In this document: positions 12,961-25,783 of the stretch, one piece after another
Layout of the letters: each line of letters starts with the position of its first letter
How positions within the stretch are numbered: the stretch's first letter is position 1
From: Sphagnum magellanicum
Lineage: Eukaryota > Streptophyta > Sphagnopsida > Sphagnales > Sphagnaceae
Assembly (NCBI GenBank): GCA_021904315.1
Contig: CM038913.1
Location: 10,183,958 to 10,247,957, forward strand
Reading direction: 5' to 3'
Length of the DNA stretch: 64,000 nucleotides
Notes under the pieces: model-generated
Databases searched by the model: none
What the model was told of the DNA's origin: nothing
The model's input: only the letters and a program-made list of their open reading frames with translations
Program-made: the position numbers and the translations under genes

Positions 12961-13278
12961 GGCAAGAATTTTGTTTTGAAATTGCAATATGTAACACAAC
13001 TACAAGTTTTGAAAGTAGAATGCAAAACAAAATCTCAAAAAGGATTTTCACGGTTGCCATTAGAGTAAAAAAACTAAAATCCATCTATTGATTAACCCCA
13101 AAAAAACTCCAAAAATAGATGGCGACAATTTTATTTTCAAGTTGCAAAAGGTAGCACGATTACAAGTTTTAAAGGTAAAGTGCAAAACAAAATCTCAAAA
13201 AGGATTGTCATGGTTGCCATTAAAGTCAAAAAACTAAAATTCAACAATTGATTAACCTCAAAAAAACTCCAAAAAATG
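12961..13278. repeat. Tandem duplication, period 160 bp
   Basis: Two units start at 12961 and 13121. They share GGCAAGAATTTTGTTTT/GGCGACAATTTTATTTT, ACAAGTTTT, TGCAAAACAAAATCTCAAAA, GGTTGCCATTA, TTGATTAACC and CAAAAAAACTCCAAAAA. Divergence is modest and there is no coding potential. Confidence 0.85.
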
Positions 13279-13629
13279 TGAATCAAAATGTGAAGGTTAA
13301 ATTTTTGTCATGATTGATGTTTCTAAGTCATAGGCAAATCTTCTAAACCTTTCCATTTCATCTTCCATCTAGCCCTTGACTTCACACACACACAATTTAG
13401 CTTAGATCAGTTTTTAAAAAAAAAACACGTGTATTATATTCACACAATTACATTGAGACTAATTGAAGACACAAACACATTAAAAAAATAAAGACTATAG
13501 ACATAAAAACACAATATAGACATAATGAAAACATGAACACTGAAAACACAATGACAAAAGACATAACTAGGATTGAAGCACTAAAGACATAGTGACATTG
13601 AAAACACAAAAATAGAAAACAGGATGGAT

Positions 13630-13990
13630 TTAGGACATGAGACATAAAACCCCTAGAAGACACAAAGACAAAAGAGACTATTAGAAGAAGGCCCAATGGA
13701 CTTAAGAGGAAAGACCTTCAAAAGACACGAAGACAAAGGAGAGTGTTAGTAGAAGGCCCAGTGGACCTAGGATAGAACCTAGAAGACATAACAACAAAAA
13801 AAAGTGTTGGTATTAGGCCCAATGGACTTAAGACAAAAGACCCCTAGAAGACACAAAAATAAAAAAGAGTGTTGGAAAAGGCCCAATGGACTTAGGACAA
13901 AAACCCTTAAAAAACACAAAGACAAGTGACACTATTGGCAAAAGGTTTGATGGACTTAGGATAAAAGTCAAAAAATCCTAGAAGATAGAA
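13630..13990. repeat. Degenerate tandem array, units of about 66-72 bp
   Basis: About five units carry AAGACACAAAGACAAAA, then a GTGTTGG-like segment, then AGGCCCAATGGACTTAGGA. Looser copies of the GAAGACACAAAGAC motif extend the array to about 13440 and 14180. The array is purine-rich on this strand and non-coding. Confidence 0.8.
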
Positions 13991-14499
13991 AAATAAAAAA
14001 GGTTATTAGCAAAAGACACTTAAAACTTAAGATACTCCACATAAAAACATTTTGGATTAAGGACAGAAGACACAAAGGCATGTAGGACTAAAAACAAAAG
14101 GGATTTAGGACTTAGGATTGAAAACACAAATACACTTAAGATTCAAGTTTGAAGACACAAAGACAAAAGAAATAATGACAGAAGCCACTTAGGACTTAAG
14201 GTTCCACTACCACTAAAAAGGTAAAAACAATTACAAGGTGCTTACATAATGGAATGGAATCATGGAAGAACTTCCAAAACTTAACAGTTAACAAATCTTT
14301 CCATTCATGATTTTCAATCTATCACATAATATGGACAAGCCATTTCCACATAGGAAACATGTGGAATTAAGAAGCACAATGCAAATATAAGGAATCTTCA
14401 TTGTTGACTTGGTCTACAAATCCAACTTTACCATCAAATCAAATTTTGCCTCACATGCAAATGTAACATCAATGTGTTTCAAATAACCAATTTGCGGAT

Positions 14500-16600
14500 C
14501 GAATGGCTAGTTTTTATAGACAAATATTAATTTGTCCATATTTCCCATTTGAAAACATCTTCAAAACACAATCAAAATGCCAGCAATAGAAAAAATGCAT
14601 TATGTTTCTATTTGGCTAGCTAGGATGCCAAGTATGTGTGTTGCCAATATAATGAGTGTTAGAAATTTGTTTTCTTCTTTACGCCACCAAGATAAAGGGC
14701 ACTTGTAGTTTTCAACATCAATTAAATAATAACGGAATCTAATAAGTTCTCTTGACGTGAATTCCCTATAAGTGTTTACATTTGTTGAAATGGTTTGAAA
14801 AAAATCTTCGACATTGCCTTGAAATTACAAGTCTTCAACTTTTTCAACATTGGCAAGCATCAACAACTTGGTTGTTTTTGTCAATAAAGGCAACATGTGT
14901 TGTTGATCATATTCAACAATAATAACAACAACATTTTCACGACCTAAAAAAATTTAATCAACCTTCTGTTTTTAAACCTTGGATCAAGCATTAAAGACAA
15001 CATGTTATGGCCCCTTTTCTTATCAAATTGCATGCAGAAAAAATATAAAAGGCACAAAAACCTCTGGAATCTACCACTTCATGTGGACCTCAAGCTCCTT
15101 TAATTCATGATCAAAAAAAAAAAATTCCACTAGGCTATCAAGAATAGGTTGGAATGTCAATTTTTTTCGAATATCCCAACACCTAGATATATCAAACTGC
15201 AAGACAACTAAGAGTAACCGGTGTCCTTGATTTTGGTTCAAAACACAACCATTAACAATCAAGGATAGGAAATTCACCATAGTGTCACATGCAACTCGTA
15301 TTCTTGGAGACAATACACAAGATTGTAAATGCCACAAATTGTGTGTTATAACATAGTGGAATGACGCTTTGGAAAATTAAAGCATCTTGGAAGAATAAAA
15401 CTTGGCTTGCAAATCTATCATCAATAATAGAAACAAAAAAGGCACAATCATGCACTTGGCAAGCACAAGCATAAAAACAAACACGAAGCATAAATAAAAA
15501 ATAAATACCTTGTTTTCATGAACATGTTCAGCTTTTTAGGCTGCAACCTTAACTAAATGCAAGTTTTGTCCCATGTTTGCTTACCCTTGCCTTATTTTTT
15601 TAGCTAGGTAATGCATTTTTGCAAGGAAGACTGCATTGCCTCTATGGATGTTGAAGATAGACCAATAGACATTTTTTCATTTATAATAACATACTCGCAA
15701 ACCTTCAACATTGCATGCCTGAAACAAATGCCATCAAATGGCTTCAACAAGCCTAAATTATTGTATGATACTATAGAAGTCAGGGCACTTGCACATGTCT
15801 GCAAATTAGACCATTCATCTTTAAGAAATGCAAGAGTTTTCTGGGTTAAAAAAAACATGTCCAATAGTTTTTGTAATTTAAGAACCATTACAACACCGCT
15901 TGCGTTTGAAATTTCAAACAACCCAATGGTGACATGTCTAACCTCTTAATCACTTGAAATAAAATTCACCATAATAGCAAAGACATCCCTTGTTCTTTTT
16001 GACATCCATAAGTCAAAGGTGCAAGTGGTTAACATACAATTAACTAATGTTGGTTACAAATAAGTGGTCATCATCTTTTCAACCAAACCTAACAAAGTTT
16101 CTTCAACAAAACTTTTCATGGGTGGGAATAAAAACCAAGGACAACACCTATACACCAACCTTTGGAGCCAAATTAATTTGATAGTCTTCATAGGCATCAC
16201 CCATTAATCACAAACAACATTAAATTTTCCAAACAAGCAACTTGAATTGCATCATTTTTCTTGAACATACTAGTAGAAAAAAAAAACCAAAAATTGCAAA
16301 AGGAAATACATGGGCCCTCTTTTTACTTGGCTCACAATCAAGTGGAAATCTTGGAGCAAGGTTTGTTGGATCTTCCAACAATTTTTGCAACAAAGTAAAA
16401 TGGTCATATTCAACATGTTTTTTCATGGTTGTTATGCCATTAGATTTATGGTATGCAATGGAGCCCTTCCTACATCTTGTGTGCATGGCCAAGATTTCAA
16501 AAGGAGTTGTTTCACTATGGCAAATAATGCATCTCATAATTTTGTTTTTAGAAAGGTTGATAGGCTGATTATCATTTACCTCAAAGAATGCCCATGTGAT
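14500..16600 (-). pseudogene. Decayed hAT-type transposase gene
   Basis: Fragments in the right 5' to 3' order on the minus strand resemble a plant hAT transposase. An N-terminal BED-like zinc-finger piece (about 16537-16340) has CIIC, ITTMKKHVEYDH and a basic tail. Middle pieces lie at 15921-15604 and 15337-15071, the latter with RIRVACDTMVNFLSLIV. The C-terminal dimerisation piece at about 14672-14575 reads ILGILASQIET, then a stop, then CIFSIAGIL. Frameshifts and stops separate the pieces, so it cannot make a transposase. Terminal inverted repeats and the 8-bp target duplication expected for hAT were not identified. Assignment rests mainly on the C-terminal motif. Confidence 0.6.
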
Positions 16601-16971
16601 TGAATTGTGGTAATTCGACTTCCAAGCCGATCTCTATTTCCACAAGTTTTCCAAGTTTGCTTCAATAACATGATGTTCATCAACACCATCAGCAAATGGA
16701 ATCCCCATCTCAAACCAGTTTCATGCAAAGGTTGCACATTGCCAACATTGTAATTGTTATCATATCTCGCAGATGTTGGAAAAACTTCATTAGTGGAACT
16801 GATGTCGTGAAGCATTGAAAAAAAAACCATCAAAACAGCAAAACCTAACATTGTAGTAACAAAAGCAGTAAACCCTAGCACTATAGTAATAAAAGCAAGA
16901 CAATAACAAAAATGGGATAGGATATAGGTTTAAGGTTCAAAGGATATGGAAAGGGATTGTAGCTCCATGAT

Positions 16972-17366
16972 GACAACAAAGTCGAAGATGCCACCTAATG
17001 TGCAACTTCACGCCTCCACTATGATGATTTTAGCTTAAAACTTAGGTAATAGGTGATGGCACAAAGAAGGAAATGATGATAGCACGTTGGACAACACGAT
17101 TAAAAGGAGATGATAATACAATATCGAACAATGATAGTAATAGGCATGCGAATGTGAGAAATCAAAGTCAAATATGCCACCCATGTAGCTTCATGTTTCA
17201 ACCGTGATGGTTCTAGTTTAAGGCAATGAAACAACATGATGGCACAAATTTTTTTATGAAAGCACATTGAATGATGCGATCGACGAAAGAAAAATATGAT
17301 AATATGAAATTGGACAACACGATCAAATTGACAACAATAGCAACAAGTGTGTGAATGTGAGAATTC
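16972..17366. repeat. Tandem duplication, period about 190 bp
   Basis: Copy 1 starts near ACAAAGTCGAAGATGCCACC (about 16976) and copy 2 near CAAAGTCAAATATGCCACCC (about 17164). They also share a TGATGGCACAAA segment, TTGGACAACACGAT and a GCGAATGTGAGAA / GTGAATGTGAGAA end. It lies just upstream of the hAT remnant on that element's strand. Confidence 0.65.
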
Positions 17367-17949
17367 ATCAAACACCAAAAGGTGAAACCATTAATAAAAA
17401 AGTAGAAACTAGAACAAAAAGGAAAATAGAAAGAATTTACCTTTGTTGAGCTTACTAACACTTAAGTGTTAGTGTTGCTCCATGTTCCCAATATGCCTCT
17501 AGAAGCTCCTAGGCATATTCATGAACATAAATGTGTAAATTGAGGCGCAATGTGAACATTGCAAGCATCAAAAGACATAAAATGGTAGCTGTGGAAAAAT
17601 CGAAACATCATGAAATGATGCAAATTGCAAGGATTCATCACTCAAACGACACACAAACAAGAATGAACTATTTAAACCATAACCTTAACTAGAGCCTCCT
17701 TCGAGTATGAAAAGGATATGGATTTGGGTTTGTGAAAGACACCCTGTACTCATAGTTTTCCCAAGTAGGGTCTGGTTATGGGTATTTAAAATTTTTAAGT
17801 CATTTGTTATGACAAGGGGCAAATGTTAACTTCCAAAAAATGCCAAGTAAAAGGGGGGTCCGAGTTTTTGAAAAAGTAAAACCTAATGGGTATATATGCA
17901 TATACCTGATCTAATACCTGATTAATACCGGGATTTAGAAAAAAATACA
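17367..17949. other. Unassigned AT-rich sequence
   Basis: No gene, RNA or clear repeat was recognised between the 190-bp duplication and the CCTA-rich tract. Confidence 0.35.
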
Positions 17950-17954
17950 TGCCC

Positions 17955-18235
17955 CACATTACTATGTACCTACCTATTTACCTACGCACCCACCTACCTA
18001 CCCACTTGCCTACCCATGACCCGCACACCCATCTACCTACCTACCTATTTACCCACCACCTAAATGCTAACCCACCTGCATGTGACCCACCTACTTACCT
18101 ACCTACCTATCCACCCACCCACTTATTTACCTACCCACTCACCCACCTACCTATTTTGTCAACCTACCTACTTACTTACCTACATTTTATTTCTTATCTC
18201 CTATTACCTACCCACCTCCTACCTATCAACTTACA
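17955..18235 (+). repeat. CCTA/CCCA-rich low-complexity tract
   Basis: About 280 bp are built from degenerate tetranucleotides (CCTA, CCCA, TTAC). Open frames across it are runs of Thr, Pro, Leu and Tyr and are not genes. The reverse type, AGGT/TAGG-rich DNA, follows at about 18410-18490 and 19625-19760. Confidence 0.9.
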
Positions 18236-19624
18236 GCTTGCTCCTACTTCATAATCTTGTAGTGATATGAAATAAATATTTGAAATAAAAAACTTAACCA
18301 AAATTGGAAACCTTTTGATGTTGTAGTCCATTGGTAAGGACTTGGTTTATCATTGTGAAAGTGAAAGGTTCAATTTTTAATACTTACAACCTATGTGCAT
18401 TCCTAAAGGGCTACGGTAAGTAGGGTAGATTAAGGTAGTTAAGTAGATAATTTACATAAGTTATGTAAATCAAGTTAGGTAGGTAAAGTGTCAAGTCAAA
18501 CATTAAATAACTACTTGTTCTTTGTTACTTGTCCATTACAACTAAAGGCAGTCATATAATGTCAGTATGATTATAAAATCAATCATATATGGATCAAAGT
18601 CATAGATTTAATAATTTCTTTTATTGTTTCATGAAAAGGTCAAACCTTATTTAATGATAAGGCCACATAATCTTTCATCCTATTTTTATGTTTCATATGT
18701 GTTTTAAACACATGACATTTGTGTAGAAAATGTACAAACCTATGATTAATGAATTGCAAATAATTTCCATTGCCAAATCATGGGACATAAAGTTTGTGAT
18801 TCTGCATTTTGTTTATTTTTTTTGTTTCGTGTTTTTGTTTTGAAAATTTATAATGTAATGTAATGTAATTAATTATTGTTATAAATGTTTGTTTGTATTT
18901 GTACGGAATTTTTTTGAATTTTTTTACTATACATAAAACATACAACCTTTTTGCATATAACATACATTTTACATTCCATTTTTTTGCATCACGATAAGAA
19001 AAGAAATTAGTAAATGAATATTTGAATTTATTTTAAAACCTTCAACCTTAAATTCTACACTATACCCTTTCTTTGTAAATGTTTTCATCTTTTTTATATA
19101 ATTACCTATAATTGTTTACATTTTGAGAATGTAAGATTTTTTATAATTTTTAATAGAAAAATAAATTGATTATTTTTTCTCATTTCCTCATAATACTCTT
19201 GTAAAAATTACAAATGGATCCATTAAAAGAAAATTGTCATTTTGCAACTATCATATGCAAGTAATTTTCAGTTACATGTGACACATGCAACTATTAAACC
19301 CCATAGTTGCATAAAACAAGTTGCACATGACTAGTAGTTACATGTAAAATATGTATGCGAACAATATATATGGTATGAATTTATATTTATACATTTATTT
19401 AATTCTACAATGGTTGCACATGGTGACACGTGTTCATTTGTGAAGGTCAATTATATGGCGGCATATGACATTTAAGCATTATTTTAATATTCATCTTTAT
19501 TAATAAATAAATAATATTCCAGCCATCCAATAAAATGTGAATTAGATTTTGACACATGTCCATTATGAATGTCAATTATGTGGTGACACATGGCAATTTT
19601 TAAAAGCCCATTGATTTTATTAAA
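18236..19624. other. AT-rich intergenic sequence
   Basis: No gene was recognised. A loose GTAGGTAAG-rich patch occurs at about 18410-18490. Confidence 0.4.
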
Positions 19625-19760
19625 AAATTGGATTAGGTAGGTAAGCATGTCATAGGTAGGTAAGGAGGTATGTAGAGAACTAGGTAGAATGGTAGGCCAT
19701 ACTAGATAGATTGTAGGTATCTAGGATTGTAGGGTTAGGATAGGTAAGTAGGTTCAAAAT
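19625..19760 (+). repeat. TAGG-rich low-complexity tract
   Basis: Repeated TAGGTAGGTAAG-like words are the complement type of the CCTA-rich tract 1.4 kb to the left. Non-coding. Confidence 0.75.
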
Positions 19761-20099
19761 AATCATGTTTTGTTGAACCTCTTTCATTGGCCTATCCCAA
19801 ATGGCATAAATGGTATTTGATTTGTGAAAAGAAAAGGTGCAATGACTTATATAATGTGCACACTTGGAATTTAGGGCAAAAAATATGGGATAAAAAATTG
19901 AATTGCAAGCGCAACCAATGTAGTTGCAACCTACATGTAAATACTGCATGTTACCAATGCCATATTAATTTAGTTCACTTACTAACTAAATTAATTATAT
20001 TATAAGCAATAAAAATTAATAGATAATAATATAATATAATGAGAATATTATTAATAATTGTAAGTATAGTTATATAGTTTTTAAATAATTGTATATGAT

Positions 20100-20720
20100 T
20101 AACTATATATATATATTCCTAAGCTAATTTTTAAAAAATTAACCATGATTAAATTAATTATGGATGAATTAATTTTGACTAAATAAAATTTGATTAAACT
20201 AATCATTGGTAGAATAATTTTGGTTAAAATAACCATGAATAAACTAATTATGAGGTTAAATTACTAATGGATAAAATAATTTTTTCTAAAAAATTAAAAG
20301 GTTAAATTAAAAATGGCTAGATAAATTTTGGTTCAACTAAACATGGTTAGTTTAACCAAAGTTAATTTAAACATGGTTAGTTTACCCAAAGTTAGTTTAA
20401 TTATGATTAGTTTCACCAAATTTAATTTAGTTTCATAATTAGTTTGCCATGGTTAGTTTAGTTTCATAGTTGGTTTAGCCATGGTTAGTGTAGTCAAAGT
20501 TAGTTTAACTTTATAGTTAGGTTAGCCAAAGTTAGTTTAACATTATGGTTAGTTTGATTTTATAGTTAATTTAGTCAAAATAATGTAGTTAGAAGTTAGT
20601 TTAGCCATGGTTAGTTTAACCAAAGTTATGTTAACTTCATAATTAGTATTGCCATGGTTAGTTTTGTTATAGTTAATTTAACTTTGATTAATGTGAATTT
20701 AGCCTAGGTTTAGTCAATGT
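20100..20720. repeat. Degenerate GTTAGTTTA(A/G) array
   Basis: Short degenerate units (about 20-30 bp) combine CATGGTTAGTTTA and CCAAAGTTAGTTTAA words, clearest at 20335-20680. The left part (20100-20335) contains the same word in its complement form, TTAAACTAA-like. Strongly AT-rich and non-coding. Confidence 0.75.
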
Positions 20721-20994
20721 TTTGCTTTGGGTAACATTAGTTAAAATGGGTTTATCCTTAATATTACAACTATAAAACTACTATACATAGCTTAGGTAGA
20801 TATATTTAGTGTATTAATGTAAGTATGTATTAGTTTAGGTCATGATTTTTATAACATGTGTCTATTTTGTACATTATTTATTGCATTTAGTTACACACAA
20901 CCATGTAGTTGCAAATGACACCTAGTTGCATAATGATTAGTTGTAAATGACATGATTTCTACTAGTAGTGGCATAATATACTTGTAGGCCTATG

Positions 20995-21175
20995 ATCATG
21001 AAAAATTCCATTTCTATTTGGGTTTTGACATTATAAGAATATTTCATGTTGGCATAAAATATTCCCTTGACATGATATGAATATTTCATGTTTGCATAAA
21101 ATATTTTCCTGATGTGACAAAAAATTCCATGTTGGCATAAAATATTATCATGATTGGGCAAAAATATCCACATGA
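20995..21175. repeat. About 3 units of roughly 60 bp
   Basis: Units contain TTTCATGTTGGCATAAAATATT followed by a CATGAT or GATGTGA segment. They are seen at about 21042, 21088 and 21127, each diverged. A minus-strand frame through them reads as a repeated peptide but has no other sign of being a gene. Confidence 0.65.
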
Positions 21176-24100
21176 ATATTTTGTTTAATTCATTTATTCA
21201 TGCTCATTTGTTCATAATTCACATTCACATGTTGATGTCATAACATCATTAACAACACTTTCATATTGAAAACCTTCTTCATTCCTTCCATCCATCAAGA
21301 TTGTAAGCTTGTGTTCTTCAAATTGTGTTCATAATTCATTATCATCAATAATAGTTTTTTTTAAAAACCACCAACGAAAAACAACATGCAAATTAATCAT
21401 GTCAAAACAATCATGTAAATAATTAATCAAATTGTGTTAATTTCATATAAAGAAGGACGAAAATACAAAAAAAATAAATGCGACCTAGTTTTCTTTTTGC
21501 ATTTTGATCCTTTGGAATGAAATGGCACACATTTCAATGGCAACTACTATGGTCACATGATGGCTAACTATTGAGTTAATTGAATAAATGTTTCATTGTT
21601 GTGTAATTTTATTCATTGCATCATTGCTCTATCCAATCTTTTAGTAATGTAAAGGCTCATATTCATACCTACATATAAAGAAAGAATTGACAAGTCTATT
21701 ATAATATGTAATGTTGGTTTTGTGGTAATTTATTTTTATTTTATTGCATAGCTAGGTCCTTTTGGTTTTTTTGATAAAATAGCGTATTGGTTTCTCTTTT
21801 TAAGGTTGTAAAGTTGTGTTTGTTTTTGAGGAACCCCAAGTTTTTTTAAAGGTTTACTTGGTTAAAAATGCAAAGGAAGATTGCTTTCACATTTGTTACT
21901 AAGGGTGCAACCAACACCAAACATCACATATTCTTACCAAGTGTAATAATGCTTTTACTTTTTAGGGCCTTGAGCAACAAATGTAACTTTAGTGGTGATG
22001 AAAGAACTTGTAAATTGAAAATGTCCATGCCATCACTCATTTAGGACCAAAAATAAGGTGGAAATTAATGATATGAAACAATCCCATTACCAAGAACAAT
22101 AATCATTAATGGCCATCAAGCACTAGTGCAATTTGTAAACATGCCCACATTACTTGATATATCTAGGTTTTGACATTCAAAAGTTGTGCAAAAACCATTC
22201 ATCTCAATGTAGATGAGTTCACCTCCATTAATTGCAATGACCATTTACATTTTGTTGCATATAAAGTCTAAAATGCACATCATAATTTGTTACTACTTAA
22301 TTTATGATTATTGTTGGATCATGTCATGTTTAAGGAAAAAGAAAAGAAAAATTGGAAATCCATGTCCACTTTTTAAGATAGGCAAAAATGAATACATCAC
22401 ATCTTCTTACACTTTCATTATTTGGCAATAAAATAAAGACCGCTACCACCTAAGTATTACATAACCAAGATTAAAAAACAAGGGATATATGTGGCACCCA
22501 ACAACCATATCGAGATTACCCCCCATCTTAGCAATTTCAAGACAAAATGCATGTAAAGGAAGAAATATCCATCTTGTTTTGAATCACAAATTCAACTCAT
22601 AAATGATTTTTGCAAAAATGAATGGATAACCCTTGATATGGGTAAGACCTTGATATTAAGGATAATGAAATATCTTTGCAACCCCACACCCCCATAATTT
22701 GATAAAATTTCAAGTGGGGTTAAAAGAATTGTATCATAAGTATTTTAGGTTGATGTTAGTTGATGTAACAACCTATGCCATCAAGAAGACTTGTATTGTC
22801 AACATTAATTCAATACAACATTTAATAAAAGTTGGATCAATTGTATTAAAGTTGTGAAACCCCAAGTTCTCAACATCCCCACACTTTAAAAGGTTTTTAA
22901 AACACAATTAGATAAAAATGATCCATTACAAGGTCAATAGGCAAAAAAAAGAATTAATCATAATAGATATGGAAAAACATACATACATGAATTATGCATT
23001 GAAGTTTTGGTATGTAGCAAAACAAATGAACCTTTGCAACCAATTACAAGAAGCATGATAAATATTCATGTGAAGTTCACATTTGTGGGATTTGGGAAAT
23101 GCATATTCATGCATCCTATGTCCAATTTGGTCATTTATTTTGATGGACAATTGTAACAAATTGTGTAATGACATCTAACTCTTTGCACACTTGAACGAAT
23201 AGTTGGAGGAAAAGGAGATTAGAATTTTTTTGATCACTTGCAATTAATTTACACAAGTAAAAACTATTGTTTGCACTTGAAAAATAATTGAAAACTACAT
23301 TTTCTAAGTGCAATTGATATATTTTAATTGTATAAATTGGTAACAAATGACATTTTTTTTCTACTGAGAGGACAACAAAATGCAATACCTTAAACACATG
23401 TAATAAAATCTCATCATTCAAGCCATTGGTTATGTTCTCACCATGCTCATATTTCGCAAATCTATCTTGTTTCCTTGACCTTTTATTCACATTGCTAATC
23501 CTTCTTCTTCTCTTTCCATCTATTTTTTTTTGTTGCTCTTTTGTCTTTGCATTTCATATAAGCAAATCTTTTTCTTGTTGCTATCTTCCTTGAGCCTCTT
23601 TTTTTTAACCCATTGCATGGCCTTGTTATTCTTTCAACTCTTTCAATTTCTTCTCCTTCCTTTCCTCTTGTTCCTTCTCACTAAACTTTTCATAGACATT
23701 CAAAATGCAACCTTTGTCAAACTCTTGTTCTTGCATGTTTCACAAGAATACCTAAAGCAATCCAACTTGGATTCATAGACAAATACTTAGATGTGCTTCT
23801 CCTCACAACGCAAACAAAAACAATAAAACACACACACACACACACGAAAAGACAAAAATAATTTGTTGATGCAAAGAGAAAAAAACATAGAAAAAAAATT
23901 ACAATGAACAATGGTCATGAATTTCAAACTATGAACTTGATGCTTCTTTCGCAATTTAACAACATTGTGAAAACAACTAGACTTCTACTTCTTACTTTTC
24001 TTTTTTTCTTGTTAAACATTTCTTGAAATCAAACCACACAACAAGCCAAGATAAATAAACATTTAGTGTTTCTCCCACAAGCAAAAGAAGAGACTAAAAT

Positions 24101-24298
24101 AAGGTTTCTTGTGATTTAACTCTTGTCAAATTTTCAACCCAAATAATGCAAGCCAAAAACTAGGGTGTAAAAAAAAAAACCAAATGTTAAAATCCTTCAA
24201 AAAAAAATCTGAAACTTTTTTATATGTTTTTAAAAAAAACCCCTTTCATTCAAGTTATTGAAACATCAAATATTTTAGTTCATTTTGTAAAATAATAT
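21176..24298. other. AT-rich intergenic sequence
   Basis: No supported gene. Frames at 23131-23490 (minus) and 23530-23778 (plus) are Phe/Leu/Lys-rich products of AT-rich or T-rich DNA. A short (CA)n run is at about 23828-23845. Confidence 0.4.
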
Positions 24299-24299
24299 T

Positions 24300-25060
24300 T
24301 ATACATTTTTTTTTGGAAAACTTGGTTTTTGTTAAAATAATCAATCATTTTAACAATTAGTGGTTAAAATAAAAATAGTGTGCTACTTAATTAGAATATC
24401 CAATGCATAACTTAGTCAAGGGTCATTTTGCATTAAATATGTATGGGAATTTTCAACAAGGGAATTTCTCAATATTTTTTCATGTCGTAAAATAACAGTT
24501 ACAAAAAATAAAAATAGTGGCAAACTTGGTTTTTCTTTAAATAACTTATTATTTCAGCATTTAGCGCTTAAAAAAAGAAATAATGGGTTATTTAAGTATA
24601 TTACCCTAACACATGATTTAGTGAAAAAAAGCCCTTATTCATTTTCCATTATACACGTGAGAATTTTCAATAAGGGAATTTGTTAATATTTTCTTCATGT
24701 TATAAATAACATTTACAGAAAATTTTGCTCTTAACATGGAAAATTAACATTTACAAAAAAATGGGGGCAAAAGTTGGTTTTTGTTAAAATATTTAATTAT
24801 TTTGGCAATTAGGCTAGTGGTTAAAAGCTGAAATAATGGGCTACTTAATTACACTAGGTTTTTGTTAAAATATATAATTATTTCAGCAATTAGGCTAGTG
24901 CTTAAAAACTGAAACAGTGGGCTATTAATTACACTACCTAGTCAATGAATTAGGGAAGGAAAGCCCGCCCTCCTGCCCGCCCTCCTGCCCGCCTGCCCGC
25001 CCGAGGTCATTTTGCATTAATTAAATAAAAAATGTGGGAATTTTCAACAATGGCATTTCT
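24300..25060 (+). repeat. Tandem array of about 240-bp units before RBM39
   Basis: At least three units share, in order, CTTGGTTTTTGTTAAAATA, AATTA(G)...GTGGTTAAAA, AATAGTG/AATGGG + CTA(C)TTAA, then GGTCATTTTGCATTAA, GGGAATTTTCAACAA and GGAATTT. Units begin near 24320, 24528, 24770 and 24850, the last two shortened. The final GTGGGAATTTTCAACAATGGCATTTC at about 25033-25058 lies next to the RBM39 5' region. A GC-rich CCCGCCCTCCTG repeat (about 24963-25003) is inserted in the last unit. Confidence 0.8.
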
Positions 25061-25783
25061 TTATTGTCTAAGTAAAAGAAAAAACCGCCCCGCCGCTACA
25101 AAGCCGGATGACCCATCAAGCCCTAGCTCTTTTCCTCTTCCGTTCCTTCCCTTTCTGCGTCTCGCACGCACGCACGCTCTCCTCGCGCTTTCCTTCCGAA
25201 GCTTTGCTTGTCCTGCTCCTCTTCTGCTGCTGCCGCTGCGCACCGGGGTCGCGAGTCTGTGGGGGTTTTTGTTGATCCAGGTTAATCGGAGTCTCTCTAC
25301 TCGCTCGTTTTCTTTGCAGTATTGCACTTGCTGTTGTACTTTTGTCTTCTGTTGACACGGGTGTCAACGCCTGCTCTTTGCGGTGCCGTCCATTGCCCTC
25401 CTGTTGTTGTTGCTGCTGCTGGTGTCGGCTCGTTTCTTCTCTCTGGATGCTTTTTTTTTTTTTAAAAATATTTTGTTTTTCTCCCTTTTGGTCGTTGTTT
25501 TTTTTCTTTCTTGTTGTTTTAAGGTTTTTTTTGTGTTTTTCCGCCACTTCCACCACGGCGTGGTTTTTATTTCTCGAACCGTCTTCCATGCTTGTGGAAA
25601 CCTAAGGGTATAGCCTCCGGCAAGAGCTCATCTGCTTTTGAAGGCCTTTTTTTCTTGTGTTTTTGCTTGTTTTGAGTAATTGCTAGTTCTTTATTTTTGG
25701 TTTTTTTGGTTTTTGGTTGCCGGTAGGTGAGTGGCAGTGTGTCGTTTTCATTCTGATTTGTTTCGACGAAGGAGGAAGATCTG
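25061..25783 (+). promoter_or_regulatory. 5' region of RBM39-like gene
   Basis: Base composition changes sharply here from AT-rich repeat to pyrimidine-rich, GC-richer DNA typical of a plant promoter plus 5' untranslated leader. The stretch is rich in TTC/CTT/CTG words. A leader intron is possible but no splice pair was fixed. Open frames on both strands through this stretch are not supported as protein. Confidence 0.5.

Noticed and set aside
17949-18254. ORF encoding Thr/Pro/Leu-rich repeats
   Set aside because: A product of the CCTA/CCCA low-complexity tract, not a gene.
23717-23911. Cys/Val/Phe-rich ORF
   Set aside because: It reads through a (CA)n microsatellite and A-runs.
25116-25589. 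157-codon minus-strand ORF in the RBM39 promoter region
   Set aside because: It is Lys/Gln/Arg-rich, opposite a pyrimidine-rich leader, with no domain or splice partner.
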